Assembly (NCBI GenBank): GCA_947184155.2
Contig: CAMXCT020002046.1
Span: forward strand, 124,001-188,000
Direction of reading: 5' to 3'
DNA length: 64,000 nt
Origin: Cladocopium goreaui
Lineage: Eukaryota; Sar; Dinophyceae; Suessiales; Symbiodiniaceae
This document shows positions 38,808 through 50,495 of the stretch, piece after piece (position 1 is the stretch's first letter; the number at the start of each line of letters is the position of its first letter). Under the pieces are notes generated by a model, which ran no database searches, was not told where the DNA came from, and saw only the letters and a program-made list of their open reading frames with translations. The position numbers and the translations under genes are program-made.

Positions 38808-40972
38808 ATTCAATCTAGGGTCATTCTGTGCAGTTCATAGGCCATAGGTATCCAATGGTATCCAAGCCTTTCTTTTAGTAGTCAGCGAATGTCAGCGATG
38901 ACCACAGATTTTAGCCGTTTGGGAGCTAGGTCACACTGCAGCCAGACTCCTCAGCAAATTGGACAAAAACTGATAATTGACTCAAGCCATCTCAAGCCTT
39001 AAGCCTCGTCATTTGATGTCATTTTCAGATCCACCCTAGCAGCCTGGCACTTTGGTCATCGTCCAACACCACTTTCAGACACATGATCCTCATGAGCCTC
39101 ATGGGGGCTGAGGTTTGCGGCCGTTTTTGCATCCGTTTCTTCTATGGCAATTGCCGGCAAGGGCAGAATTGTGAGTTTTGCCACCTAACGCATCGTGAGC
39201 CGAAAGTGAAGATGGACAAGGTCGGAGAGTCGGACCACCTGTCGCATCTGATGCTGTGAATGCTGTGAATGCGTCATCGGTTGAAAAACCCGACAGTCGT
39301 GAGCCTTTTAAGGCACAGCGGCAACTGATTGAAATGCTGGGAGAGGCAGAGGCGAATCTGGGAAGTCGAATCCCGCAGGGTCTTCCCGCAGGGAAATGGT
39401 TTGAGTTCATGGTGCTCCATTCATTTCATCGTGATTTTCCATGATTTTCCAGAGTTTGTCACAAAGTGGGTTGGCAGAAGTTGTTGATGCTTGCACAAAA
39501 GATCAACTCGTGAAGTCATTTTGCAGCGTGTGCCATCGTTTCTTCATGGAATAAGAATTTGAGATTGGATTCTTGGATGCTGTTTTGAAATCATTCAGAC
39601 ACATGTCCTTTCCCCAATTTCACAGGTTCTTGCGCTTGTGTTGCCACACATTGAGAGGAGGTGCGAAAGGAATGGCTTGAAGCTAGGCACGCTTCAGTCA
39701 AGACACCAAAGAATTGGGATAATTGTATATGGTATACTGATTATACCCCATAGGATTCATGTATGCTATATATGGTAACATTTACCATCAATATACCCCA
39801 TGTTAGCATATATACCAGCACCATGGATCCTATGGGTACTGATTGCTTGGGCATACTGTTCGCAGTTCGCCTTTGGTGGGTGCGCAAGCTTGCCCCTTGC
39901 GCTACCGATGCAAGCCCGGAATGTGCTCGGACTGTCATCGGACTGTCATCTGTCATCGTTGTCCAAGCCCAGGAACCAACGGATGGTTTTCGTGATTGAC
40001 ATGCTTCGACGGCGCTTCCAATCATTGCCTGTCCCCAACAATCCCAACCGTGTTCTGCACGCCACTTGGCCGCTATGATTTGAGCCATTGTGTGCACCCA
40101 CTATGCCACCATCTGGCAGGCCTGGCAAGCAGCAAACAATGAGAAAAATTAACGACCAACGCGTTCTCGACAACTTTGAACAAAACAATTTCAATCAATT
40201 TCTTAAAAAAAACGAAGAACTGTGATCTGCGAGCGCTGCTGTGCTGATCTGTTCTTTTTTGATGTCGTGCACTGTTTATTTTGTGCATTTTGCAAGGGAA
40301 ACCTGCTAAATAGTTTGCGTTGCCTTGCCCAATCTTGAAATCAATTTACAAAAAAGGGACTTGGATCCCGAACAGGCAAAGGAATGCAAAGGAAAACCGA
40401 GGTTCATTGTCGAAAAAGATTTGGTACTGAGGTACTACCCTTGACTTTGTTGTTGTACATTCCGTTGTCATCATGCTTGTCTCAATTGACTTTGCATTAA
40501 CCATCTTTAAGTATTCCCTTTTCTCGCTTTCACCCCAAATCCTGATGTGCACGTTTTGCCCTCCAACGTGTGCCGCCGAATCGTCAAGGCTCGAGCGGTG
40601 ATTCCAGTCTTGCGCAAGTTCACAGTCGCGCGCCTTCTGGAGCCAAGTTGTGAACTTGGGCGGACTTGGGCAGAGCAACTGCGACGTCCCGATATGGAAA
40701 ATGGGGATAAATGGGGCCAATCTGATGTGTATCTGATGTGTATTTGAGTTCAGAGGTATGTAGACTTATTTTAAGCGGCTTAAGCGGCTCACATTGAATG
40801 GACATGAATGGACTCGAAAATTCATGTTTCCCATTTCTCAGTAACTCCAGGATTTTCCATGGGGTTTTCGTAGTTCGAAGCCATGGCATCGATGCCATGG
40901 GCATCGCTCCATCAAAAAAGCGCCCCGCCAGGAGCTCATCCGACAGAGTCCAGCAGTTCCATCAGGCCTGAG
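38808..40972. other. Intergenic DNA with one foldback
   Basis: A foldback at 39744-39837 has ends TACCCCATAGGATTCATG and CATGGATCCTATGGGTA with partly pairing interior. No gene is supported elsewhere in this 2.2-kb stretch. Confidence 0.45.
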
Positions 40973-41090
40973 TTTCCATAGTCATGGGGGTACCCCTTTA
41001 TCGCTGGATGGTTGGTTTACAAGGGAAAATCCGATGAAAATCCTATGAATCAGCTGATGATAACTAGGGGTACTCCCATGACTATGGAAA
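40973..41090. mobile_element. MITE, 118 bp
   Basis: TTTCCATAGTCATGGGGGTA on the left is mirrored by TACTCCCATGACTATGGAAA on the right with one mismatch. No ORF lies inside. Confidence 0.82.
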
Positions 41091-41347
41091 CCCCCGTACT
41101 GGATGAGAGTTTGTAGCTGACTCCTCTCACCGTGATTAGCATCAGTGACAGACCCGCCACAGCTACACACCAAATCACACCAACACAAATGCACCGAAGG
41201 ATTCAAGGAGGACCTGAAGCAACTTGTGCCTTGGCTGATGACGCAAGGACAGGACATGACAGGACAAAAGTCCAGCCGTGCCCTTGGCTTGCCCCTATGC
41301 AATGGTTTGTTTGGATCACCTTTGCAATTTTCAAAAGGTATCTCGTG

Positions 41348-41366
41348 ATGTTGATGTTGATGTTGA

Positions 41367-41404
<38 letters not shown>

Positions 41405-41414
41405 ATGTTGATGT

Positions 41415-41455
<41 letters not shown>

Positions 41456-41470
41456 TTGTTGTTGTTGTTC
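41348..41470. repeat. (TTGCTG/TTGATG)n microsatellite
   Basis: A trinucleotide-phased array. Poly-Val/Leu/Asn/Ser ORFs across it are artefacts. Confidence 0.93.
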
Positions 41471-42354
41471 TGCATGGGGGGTGCCTACCTTTGAACGAAC
41501 AGCATGATGGCGGCCGTGGTCCGGGAATGTCCGGGGATTTGTATGATGTTTGCCACGGGGATCAGTATTTGTGGCTTGGAACGTCAGGGTCAGGGTTTCA
41601 GAGTGAGCTGCAGAAGGGTTTCGTGGAATCCATGGAGCAGCGCGGCGGGTACCGACGTGCTTGTTGGGTGCTGTGTGCTACGTCGTTTGTTGGGCTGCAT
41701 GTCCAAGGAAACGCAGGTTGAGGTGCTGCTTTGCTGCTTGGGGTTTGCAGAGTAATGGCCTGACTAGTGACCAAAAGGATAGAAATGGTGTGGTGCTGCG
41801 ATTCGTGAATCGTAAAAGGTGGTGGCAGTGGTACTGTTTTTCGCACCCAGCAGTGACTGGATAAAATGGTCCATCTGCAGTTCTGAAACTCTGCAACTTG
41901 AAGGCATGAAGAGGACCTTGACTCTTGACGATTCCTTGCAGTGTGGCTTGATGTGCGTCATCATTTTTTGATTGTTCATTGGTGAGAGCATGGGACAGCT
42001 TTCCTATCTTTCCTTATCAAAAATCAAAAAATCAAAAAACATCTAAAAGTATCTAAAAGTTCAAGATTTTCTTAAGCCCTTTTGATTTTCAAGCCGGTTA
42101 CGGAAGAAAAAACATCTGCCGTTGATATCGGATCTGGACCATGTTCCACCGCTAAGGTGGATCGATCCCTTGGCCGCTGAGAAAACTGCTGGGAACTGCT
42201 GAGACCGTGAGATGCCGGATGCCAGAGCAGATTGGCTGATTCCCTTCTTTGAATGTTATAAGTTATAACATGTTATAAGTTTTATAAGTTATAAGAGTTA
42301 TTTTATCAAAGAAAGTTGGGAAGCAATCTTCCGAGTTACGGACAAAGTAAAAAG

Positions 42355-42665
42355 TGGTGACTAGGAGAAGTGATGACTGAGAGAAACGGTCGCTTTGTAA
42401 ACTGGTGACTTTGGGAAGTGGTGACTTAGGGAAGTGGTGACCATGGGAAGTGGTGACCAAGGGAAATGGTGACTTAGAGAAGTGGTGACTAAGAGAAGCG
42501 ATGACTTGAAGAAGTGGTCACTTTGTGAAGTGGTGACTTGGGGACGCGGTGACTTAGGCAAGTGGTGAGTTAGAGAAGTGTTTACTTTGTGAAGTGGTAA
42601 GTTAGGGAAGCCGTAACTTACGGAAGTGGTGACGCAGGGAAGCGGTGACTTTGTGAAGTGGTGGA
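42355..42665. repeat. 16-bp minisatellite, unit GTGACTTAGGGAAGTG
   Basis: At least fifteen consecutive units of exactly 16 bp with point changes can be laid out from 42420 on. The sequence is unrelated to the 10-kb minisatellite although the period is the same. Confidence 0.92.
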
Positions 42666-42796
42666 CTTGTGCGGTGCAAAACGCCTGGTACTAGCTGCGT
42701 GAGATCTGCATGAGTGTTGCATGGGACGTGTGTTGGGGAGGATGCCGGAGCGCGAAGTATTGTGTTTCGATGTGTTTCGGATACGACGCGTCAACA

Positions 42797-43012
42797 TGCC
42801 ATGCCAAAACGACCGTCGACATGCCAAAAGGGTTGCTCCCGTCGACATGCCAAACAAGATTGTCTCCGTCAACATGCCAAAAGGTTTGTTCCCGTCGACA
42901 TGCCAAACAAGTTTGTCTCCGTCAACATGCCAAAAGATTGTCCGTCGACATGCCAAAATGATGGTGTCCGTCAACATGCCAGGAATTTGTGTCCGTCGAC
43001 ATGCCAAAACAA
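42797..43012. repeat. GTCGACATGCCAAAA repeat array, block 1
   Basis: Copies of GTCGACATGCCAAA or GTCAACATGCCAAA are spaced by 4-16 nt of variable sequence. Confidence 0.9.
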
Positions 43013-43194
43013 CGTCCTATAGCGTCACAGTCCTTAAACCCGGAAACTTCCGCCACCCGCCTCGCGCGTTCTACTTGTACAGTATTTTTTGACAAAGCTT
43101 CTATGTTGCTGACGATATATCTCGCATTCTACTGGGCAATGTCTCGCTTATGACTCCAAATTCTGCTCGCTTGTGACTCCAAAGTCATCTCGCC

Positions 43195-43257
43195 TGTGAC
43201 TCCAAAATCATCATCAACAATATCAACAATATCAACAATATCAACAACATCAACAAC

Positions 43258-43291
<34 letters not shown>

Positions 43292-43345
43292 CCATCACCA
43301 TCACCATCATCATCATCATCATCATGATGACCATCATCATCAGAG
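43195..43345. repeat. (CAACAATAT)/(CAC)/(CAT) microsatellite
   Basis: Adjacent trinucleotide-phased tracts shade into one another. Confidence 0.92.
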
Positions 43346-43649
43346 CCAGAAGAAGATCTGATAGCGTGGCATCATGCCGCTGTGCAAATACAAGAGAAGA
43401 TCTCATAGCGTAGCATATGTGTGGAAGCGCACGAGAAGATCTCATAGCGGTAGGCGGTAGGAAATAGTTCCTGTGCCTAGAGCCAAAGCACGTTGGCACA
43501 CCCCACCACACCCCACCCCACCCCCAGACCAGAGCCAGAAGAACATCTCATAGCGTAGCATATATGTGGAAGCGCAAGAGAAGATCTCATAGATGCCAAA
43601 AAGTAGTCTGGAAAGGGAGAATAGTAAACTGTAAAAAAGAAAGTGTGCC

Positions 43650-44555
43650 CGTCAAAATGCCAAAAAGACGCCCCGCGATGCCAAAAAGAAGGTTGGAAAG
43701 GGAGAAAGTAAAGTGTGAACTAGTAAATGTGTCCGTTGACATGCCAAAATGACCCCGTCGACATGCCAAAATGACGCCCCGCGATGCCAAGAATAAGTAG
43801 GTTGGACAGGGAGAATAGTAAAGTGTAAAATAGTACATGTGCCCGTCGACATGCCAAAATGACGCCCCCCGATGCCAAAAAGTAGGTTGGACAGGATAAT
43901 AGTAAAGTGTAAAATAGTAAATGTGCCCACGATGCCAAAAAGTAGGGTGGCAAGGGAGAAAAGTGTAAAATAGTATTGAAATAGCAAATGTGCCCATGGA
44001 CATGCCAAAATGACCCCGTGGACATGCCAAAATGACGCCCCGCGATGCCAAGAAGTAGGTTGGACAGGGAGAGTAGTAAAGCGTAAAATAGTAGGTGTGC
44101 CCGTCGACATGCCAAAATGACCCCGTCGACATGCCAAAATGACGCCCCGCGATGCCAAAAAGTAGGTTGGAACGGTAGAATAGCAAAGTGTAAAATAGTA
44201 ATTGTGCCCGTCGGCATGCCACAATGACCCCGTCGACATGCCAAAAAGTAGGTTGGACAGGGAGAATAGTAAAATGTAAAATAGTAGATGTGCCCGTCGA
44301 CATGCCAAAATGACCCGTCGACATGCCAAAATGACGCCCCGCGATGCCAAAAAGTAGGTTGGAAAGGGAGAATAGTAAAGTGTAACATAGTAAATGTGCC
44401 AGTGGACATACCAAAACGACGTACTCGTGCCCGTCGACATGCCAAAACGATGCAAGTGTGGTGCCCGTCGACATGCCAAAATGTCGCCTGTGCCTGTCGA
44501 CATGCCAAAAGCGACGCAACTGTGCTCGTCGACATGCCAAAAGGACGTGCCGCGA
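43650..44555. repeat. GTCGACATGCCAAAA repeat array, block 2
   Basis: The same core as block 1 alternates with a longer unit (CCCCGCGATGCCAAAAAGTAGGTTGG... and GGGAGAATAGTAAAGTG), giving a higher-order repeat of roughly 100-130 bp. The minus-strand ORFs rich in FWHVDG are products of the repeat. Confidence 0.9.
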
Positions 44556-45124
44556 TGGCAATTTTTTATATTGCGTTTTTTTTCTTTATTGCGGGGTGAT
44601 TTTTTGACATGTCGACGCATGGTATCCTATTGTGTTTCCTCGTGTAACGTGGCTGGAGCCGGCGATGAAGGGCAGCTCCTCTGTGCGACGGTTGCGGCTG
44701 CGCTCATTTTGTCTTGTGATTGAACACCTTTTTGGTGTTCTGCAATGTGCGGTTGCAGATAGCAGTGGAATGGCTGCATTCTGGTTGCCATGTTGTGTTG
44801 CCATTTGCGTTGCTAGATGCGTGTTTGCCACTTCGCGTTGCAGATCGCAAAATGCAATGGCTACATCAAGGTTTATTGCTGCGGGGGCGGGCTGCGTGTG
44901 TAGTTCTATTGTTATTTGCGGCTATTAACTGGTAGACCGTATTGTATCGTATTGGAGTGGTTGCATCAAGGTTGTGATGGTGATTCGTCAGATTGTTTAA
45001 AGAAAATTTGGCGATGATCCATTTCTTTTTTATTTTCCTTCTAAAAAGTGCTTCAAAATCGTCTTTTTTTTCCGTGTTGGCGCCGAGGTCAGGCTTTGGA
45101 ACGGCAATTTCTGTCGCCATTGCG

Positions 45125-45620
45125 CGTAAAAGCTTCTGTGTAAAAAACACCTCTGTGTAAAAGCTTCTGTGACATCTGTGTGTAAAAGTTTCTCCGTGTA
45201 AAGGTTTCTGTGTGCAAAAACTTGCTGTCTGCAAAAGTTGACTGTGTAAAACTTCTGTGTAAAAGTTTTTTGATGTTTTTTGTGTTAAAAAAAACTGTGT
45301 GTGAAAGCTTGCCGCGCGTTGCTGCGTGTACAAGCTTCTTTGTGTAAAAACTTGCTGCTTCTAAAAGTTTCTGTGTGTAAAAAGTTGCTGTGTGAAAAAG
45401 TTTTGTGTGTGCAAAAGCTTCTCTGTGTCAAAGTTTCTCTGTGTCAAAGCTCGCTGTGTGTTAAAAAAAATGTGTGTGTAAAAAACTTACTGTGTGTAAA
45501 AGCGTTTGTCTGCAAAAGTTTCTGTGTGTAAAATTGTCTCAAATTGTCTCTGTGTACAAGCGTGTTTGCGTAAAACCTCGCAGTGTGTAAAAGTTTTTCT
45601 GTGTAAAAGCTTCTCTGTGC
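45125..45620. repeat. TGTGTAAAAGCTTC minisatellite, related to the 10-kb array
   Basis: Units of about 16 bp with the core GTGTAAAAG(C/T)TTCT repeat with more divergence than at 10135-10980. Confidence 0.88.
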
Positions 45621-46060
45621 AAGCTTTGTAGTACAAAGTAGTACTGGGAGTCGCTTCGTCGTGCAAGCTTTGTAGCAAAAAGTGGTACAGGGAAGTACTT
45701 TGTGCAAGCTTTGTAGTACAAAGTAGTACTGGGAAGTGTTTGTGCGAGCTTTGTAGTACAAAGTAGTACTGGGAAGTACTTTGTGCAAGCTTTGCAGTAC
45801 GAAGTGGTACTGGAAAAGGTTGGTGCAAGCTTTGTAGTACGAAGCAGTGCTGGGAAGTGCTTTGTGTGCAAGTTTTGTAGTACGAAGTAGTACTGGGAAG
45901 TGCTTTGTGCAAGCTTTGCAGTACGAAGTGGTACTGGAAAGTGTTGGTGCAAGCTTTGTAGTACGAAGTAGTCCTGGGAAGTGCTTTGTGCAAGTTTTGT
46001 AGTGCAGAGTAGTACTGGGAAGTACTTTGGCCAAGCTTTGTGGTACGAAGTAGTTATGGG
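45621..46060. repeat. 41-bp minisatellite
   Basis: GTGCAAGCTTTGTAGTACAA...TACTGGGAAGTACTTT repeats about ten times; for example GTGCAAGC begins at 45661 and again at 45702. Confidence 0.9.
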
Positions 46061-46322
46061 AAGAGCTTCCATGCGATGAGAAAGGTTGAGCAATGCATAG
46101 CTATGAGCTGAGGCGAGGTGAGAAGAGCTCAGATGAGATGAGATGAAGTGTGGAGTGTAAAGTGTGGAGTTTCAAGTGTGACCATTGGAACGCAAAGTGT
46201 CACCTGGCTTTGCAGTGCAACGTGGTCGTGTGCGGGTCCTGACCTTTGACAACAACAGCGCAGCAGATTCGTACAAAGCACGCACGCACGGGCCTGGCTG
46301 GCGCACGGCGCATGAAAAATAT

Positions 46323-46550
46323 AGGTATGGATGTATGCTGAAAGCTTAAATGGCAGGTAAAACACGGATCATGGAGCCATATGGGGTTGTACACTCTATA
46401 GGCGGGCGGGCAGTGTCCCAATGAGTATATAACTATAACGTTAAAAAGGTTATGATACAATCATTTATAGGCATATACTTGTTGATTATATTCTCATTCT
46501 ATGCTGTGGCATAGATTTGCGCAAGCGGGGTATGGTGATGGGTGCAGCCA
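46323..46550 (+). repeat. Dispersed repeat, copy 1
   Basis: GGAGCCATATGGGGTTGTAC...GCAAGCGGGGTATGGTGATG recurs at 48875-49050, with a longer middle here. No coding potential is shared. Confidence 0.8.
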
Positions 46551-48874
46551 GTCTCATCTCTGGCTAGCCGCCCTGCTTCGTAGTTGGCCCAAGTTATGCT
46601 TGTGCCCAGTCATCCAATCAAAGCATGTGTAAATGATGATCATCAGTCACGTTGATATCACTGTCTACATTGCATATTTCTACATTGATATCAATGATTA
46701 TTCAGGTGTCAAGGTGTCACAGTGTGAATATGCAAAGGTGTTAATGTCATGTCGTGTCACAGTGGGACGTGATCCCAGGATAGACTCTGGGTTCATACTG
46801 TATCATCCTCACTGGGACGTCTGCTCCTCCGATTGACCGACCTAGCACGAACATATGAGGTGTGTTTGCCTACTGGGCTTTGTGTGCTTGGGTTGGTGAA
46901 TCAGGCAGGTTCCAGGTAGATGTTGTTTTTTGTGGAGATTCAAAGTCTTGAGAACAATGAGAGGTTCTCAGTGTTTACTTGTTTTTGCCTAAAAACTATG
47001 GATCTTGATGTCAAACACTCCTGAAACTCCTACAATTCCTGATTTGGAAAACTGTTTGAATGTCCATGGTATTTTTAGGTGTCTGGGGATTGTTGTGAGC
47101 AATCTGAAAACGACCCATGAAATCGCAGGAAATTACCCGCAAACCCACCACAAATTCCGCAAACATCTGGCACATATCCGCAAATCCAGAAAGACGGGAA
47201 GCGGACAAGTTCAGATTTTCCAGGTTTGGAGATGGCCACACTTGGTAATGTCACGCTGTAACATGGCAAGAAAACTGAAACTCTTGAAATCGTTGAAAAG
47301 TGGAAAATCTTGAATCTTTCCAAGAGAATGAGTCTCCAGCTGGCAATGTCAGTTGCGGTCTTCAACCGATTGCGAGGCCAACAGCTTGGACCTGCATGCG
47401 AAATCGATTCTTGACAATCCACTGACTCGCTCATGTCTTGCTTGGTGCAATTTTCAAGTAACATCCAGGGAATTTCCAAAGTTGGGAGTATTATTCATAA
47501 AATTCAGGTATAGTCAGGTGTATTCAGAAGGACACACAAAATATTGTATAGTATGTTCTGACAATGAGCAGTCCACTGTGTTTTCTTCGGATTGTCAAGA
47601 TGTATTCAGAAGATGTTTAGACGGATCTCGCTCCAGATCGTAATAAATCCATGCCGCCCACGCCCGAACATGGCCTTGGACGCCCCGGGTGCTACATCTG
47701 AGTTCTTCCAAAAAAACCTTTGAAAAGAAAGGAAATTTGCCGCCAAACTTTCGCACGCCCAGACTAAAGCAAGAATTGAGTATTGAGTATCTTTTTTGCC
47801 GCTGCAGTCCCTTCATGCATTATCATTGCGAGTCATAGCGTATGAACCAGGTGCCCTGACTGAAACCATGGCCAAGGTGGGAATATGCGAAGCCCATTGA
47901 AGCCCCCTTCCTACAATCCTTGCCATCCTTGAGATGATTTTATGCGCTCGCGGGAAACCTGCATGTGCCTGTGTTGGGCTGAGTCTGGCGGATGCGAACG
48001 GTCTGAAGTACGGAGTCCAACGACTCCGAGCAGAGTTTGTACCATGTCACGCTTATACTGTTTTGCTTGCGCACCGAATGCCGAAAGTACAAATGACATG
48101 GCGCACATGCAACAAAGTTATTTTTGTCCTCGGAAAGGTTGTAATATTATAGTGACCTTGTGCGAGGCCAGTAGGCTAGTGGCAGATGATAGCGTGGTAT
48201 TTCGATTCTGCTCGGTAGGCTGAACCACCGACGAAATGGTCTTGGACAAGACCCAGGCAGTCCATCCAGGCTTCGCGATCTTGGCAATTGTCGTTGGATG
48301 AACGCAAGTGTCTCTTCCACGGGCTTGCTACATGTGCGTTTGCAGTGACGTCACGGATCTTATTTTTATTGCATGGCCATGTTGTGCAAGAGCGCTGAGT
48401 AGCTAAGTGCCCACAGTTGAAAATGCCGAAACTTCGGCATTCTTGTAGACTTTCGATGACTTTCGCAGTTCGCAGTGGCTTTGACAGAAGCAGAAAACAG
48501 AGTGGGAACATGTTGAAACAACACCGGATCATGGACGTGATGGTAACTGCAACCCTCCATCCTCATGTTACAAAGACAACGCATTGGTTGGAAGATGTTG
48601 GAAGTAGTCGGATTTAATCAGTCGAATATGCATTGATGGCTCCCCATTTCTTGCAGACAGTCTGTACCTTCCCAGACATTCGCATAGCCCAGATGATGGT
48701 GAAACACACGTTCAAGTTCAACCTGCTTAGATTTGGAAGTGTCAAATTCAGCTACCTGAAGAAAAGATCTGGATCCAATGATTCCAATGCAGAGTGACGA
48801 TTATTGACGAACTGTGGTTTGCTCAGAGAATAAGAACAGTCAAAGGGGCCAACAGGGTCACAGGTGCCATTTTG
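46551..48874. other. Intergenic DNA between two dispersed repeats
   Basis: No ORF over about 130 codons and no motif that I recognise. Confidence 0.4.
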
Positions 48875-49050
48875 GGGTATGGATGTATGGTTTATCAGCC
48901 AAAACATGGAGCCATATGGGGTTGTACACTCTATAGGCGGGCCGACCTTGGTGTCCTAGTGTGTATATTACTATAACGTTATACAGGGTATTTCAAATTC
49001 ATGCTGTGGCATAGCCTTGCGCAAGCGGGGTATGGTGATGGGTGCAGCCA
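48875..49050 (+). repeat. Dispersed repeat, copy 2
   Basis: Same ends as copy 1 at 46323, with a deletion in the middle relative to it. Confidence 0.8.
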
Positions 49051-49184
49051 ACAAATAAAAGTACAATACAATACAGAAGTTTAAGGAACAAAAACCATTG
49101 AATAAAAGAATGGAAGAAACAAAGTCAAAGAACTAGAAACAGACATACTTTATCAATTTTGAAGTCTTCACCCTCAGAAAGCCA

Positions 49185-50240
49185 GTGAATGAAAAAATAA
49201 CTCAATCTTTTAAATACCTTAAACAACCTTATTACATTGATGGCTTTAATATTGGAACTGCTACAATCACTGTGCCTAGTTTTCCCAGGGACATTATAGG
49301 ACAAAGAATGTTTAGGCTTGAAACTTTAGAAGACCAATATGAGGGAAAGATAAATCCAAGATTTACTGAAGTAATGGCTCATTTAAAGAATGATACAGAA
49401 TTTGATGAACTAATCAAAACCTTACAAATGCATTACCAAGATAATATGTTTCATTGTATCAAGATTACATCAGTAGAATTTGTCAATAAGAAGGGCGAAA
49501 AATCAATATACTCAGTGACCACTTAACTGATGCTATTGATGTATCAATAAACCATTATTATATACATACACCTTAGAAAATGGAAGCATCAACCATTAAG
49601 AAAGCAATTGAGAAAAGGTATTAAATAGAGAGTACGTGTTGGGTAAATGCCCTTACTGATTTTTACAAGGATACACTTATGAATGAGAAAACCAGAAAGA
49701 GATTGACAGTTGAAAGGATTGTTGAAATTCTAGGTAGAAATGTTTTTTTTTTAGGAGCATCCGTTCAGGAAATGGAAAAGTAATTTTTGGAATTCAGTAT
49801 CCAAGTTAGAATCTGCAATTATTTAAATGCCTCAGTGTATAAGTATGACCCACCCAAAAGAAATCACCATATCAAGACCTTCTACGCTTTAGTTCAAAAT
49901 AATCATATTTATGTTTTAAATCACGACCTCAAACGTATTCAACAAAAGCAAGGAAGTAAAATAGCAACTGTTAAGTCATCCACTGACTACTATATAAGTA
50001 ATCAAGAAGACCCCCCAAATTTTAAGATGATAAATAATGTAGATGGTTTACTTAAAAATTGAAATCGGAGAAGATATAAAACACATAGAATTAATTGCTG
50101 AAGATAATAATTTAACTGAATTGTTTTTTTCAACTGCTTACTCATGGGGATGAACTAAAATAAAGTTTCAAGCAGGTATTATAACAGAAATCATAATGAA
50201 ATTATTGAAACACAAAATCTAGTTGACACTAGAAAGAAAT
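49185..50240 (+). pseudogene. AT-rich remnant, possible family-B DNA polymerase of a polinton/virus-like element
   Basis: The composition is sharply AT-rich against its flanks. ORF fragments 49185-49526 (113 aa) and 49787-50062 (91 aa) are joined by a segment from ATG 49580 in the second fragment's frame, interrupted by TAA codons at 49625 and 49781. Read through, it gives ESTCWVNALTDFY, then KYDPPKRNHHIKTFYALVQN and HIYVLNHDLKRIQQK. This order resembles the exonuclease-side region of protein-primed PolB proteins in polinton/adintovirus-like elements; that is my recollection of the family, not a search result. Stops and frame changes mark it as dead. Standard-code stops could also mean a different code at origin, but that is speculative. 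Confidence 0.42.
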
Positions 50241-50292
50241 GTGAAAACTCAGACAACAGCGCACGCTCACAGTGACCAGCTCTCTATTGAAA

Positions 50293-50495
50293 ACAGGTTA
50301 AGGATGAATGATGAATGATGATGAAGACGATGGTGATGATAAATGAGGAATGATGAATGATGAATGATGAATAACGAATATGATGATGATGATGATGATG
50401 ATGATAAGGAGGATGAGGATGACGATGAGGATGAAGATGATGGTGATGATGACGATACGATGACGAGGACGAGGACGATGACGACGATGATGACG
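50293..50495. repeat. (GAT)n/(GAATGAT)n microsatellite
   Basis: GATGAT, GAATGAT and GACGAGGA repeats; poly-Ser and poly-Ile ORFs on the minus strand are artefacts. Confidence 0.92.

Noticed and set aside
41203-41494. Poly-Asn/Ser, poly-Val and poly-Leu ORFs
   Set aside because: Microsatellite artefacts of a TTGCTG/TTGATG tract.
42797-44555. CRISPR-like impression from regularly spaced repeats
   Set aside because: Spacing is irregular, spacers are themselves repeats, no cas genes are present, and the context is eukaryotic.
43587-44620. Three overlapping minus-strand ORFs of ~270-320 codons rich in FWHVDGH
   Set aside because: All arise from the GTCGACATGCCAAAA array; three simultaneous frames with the same composition are not genes.
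45444-46093. Minus-strand ORFs rich in LCTTKLAQ and TTSYYKAC
   Set aside because: Produced by the 41-bp minisatellite; the period is not a multiple of three, so all frames are open.
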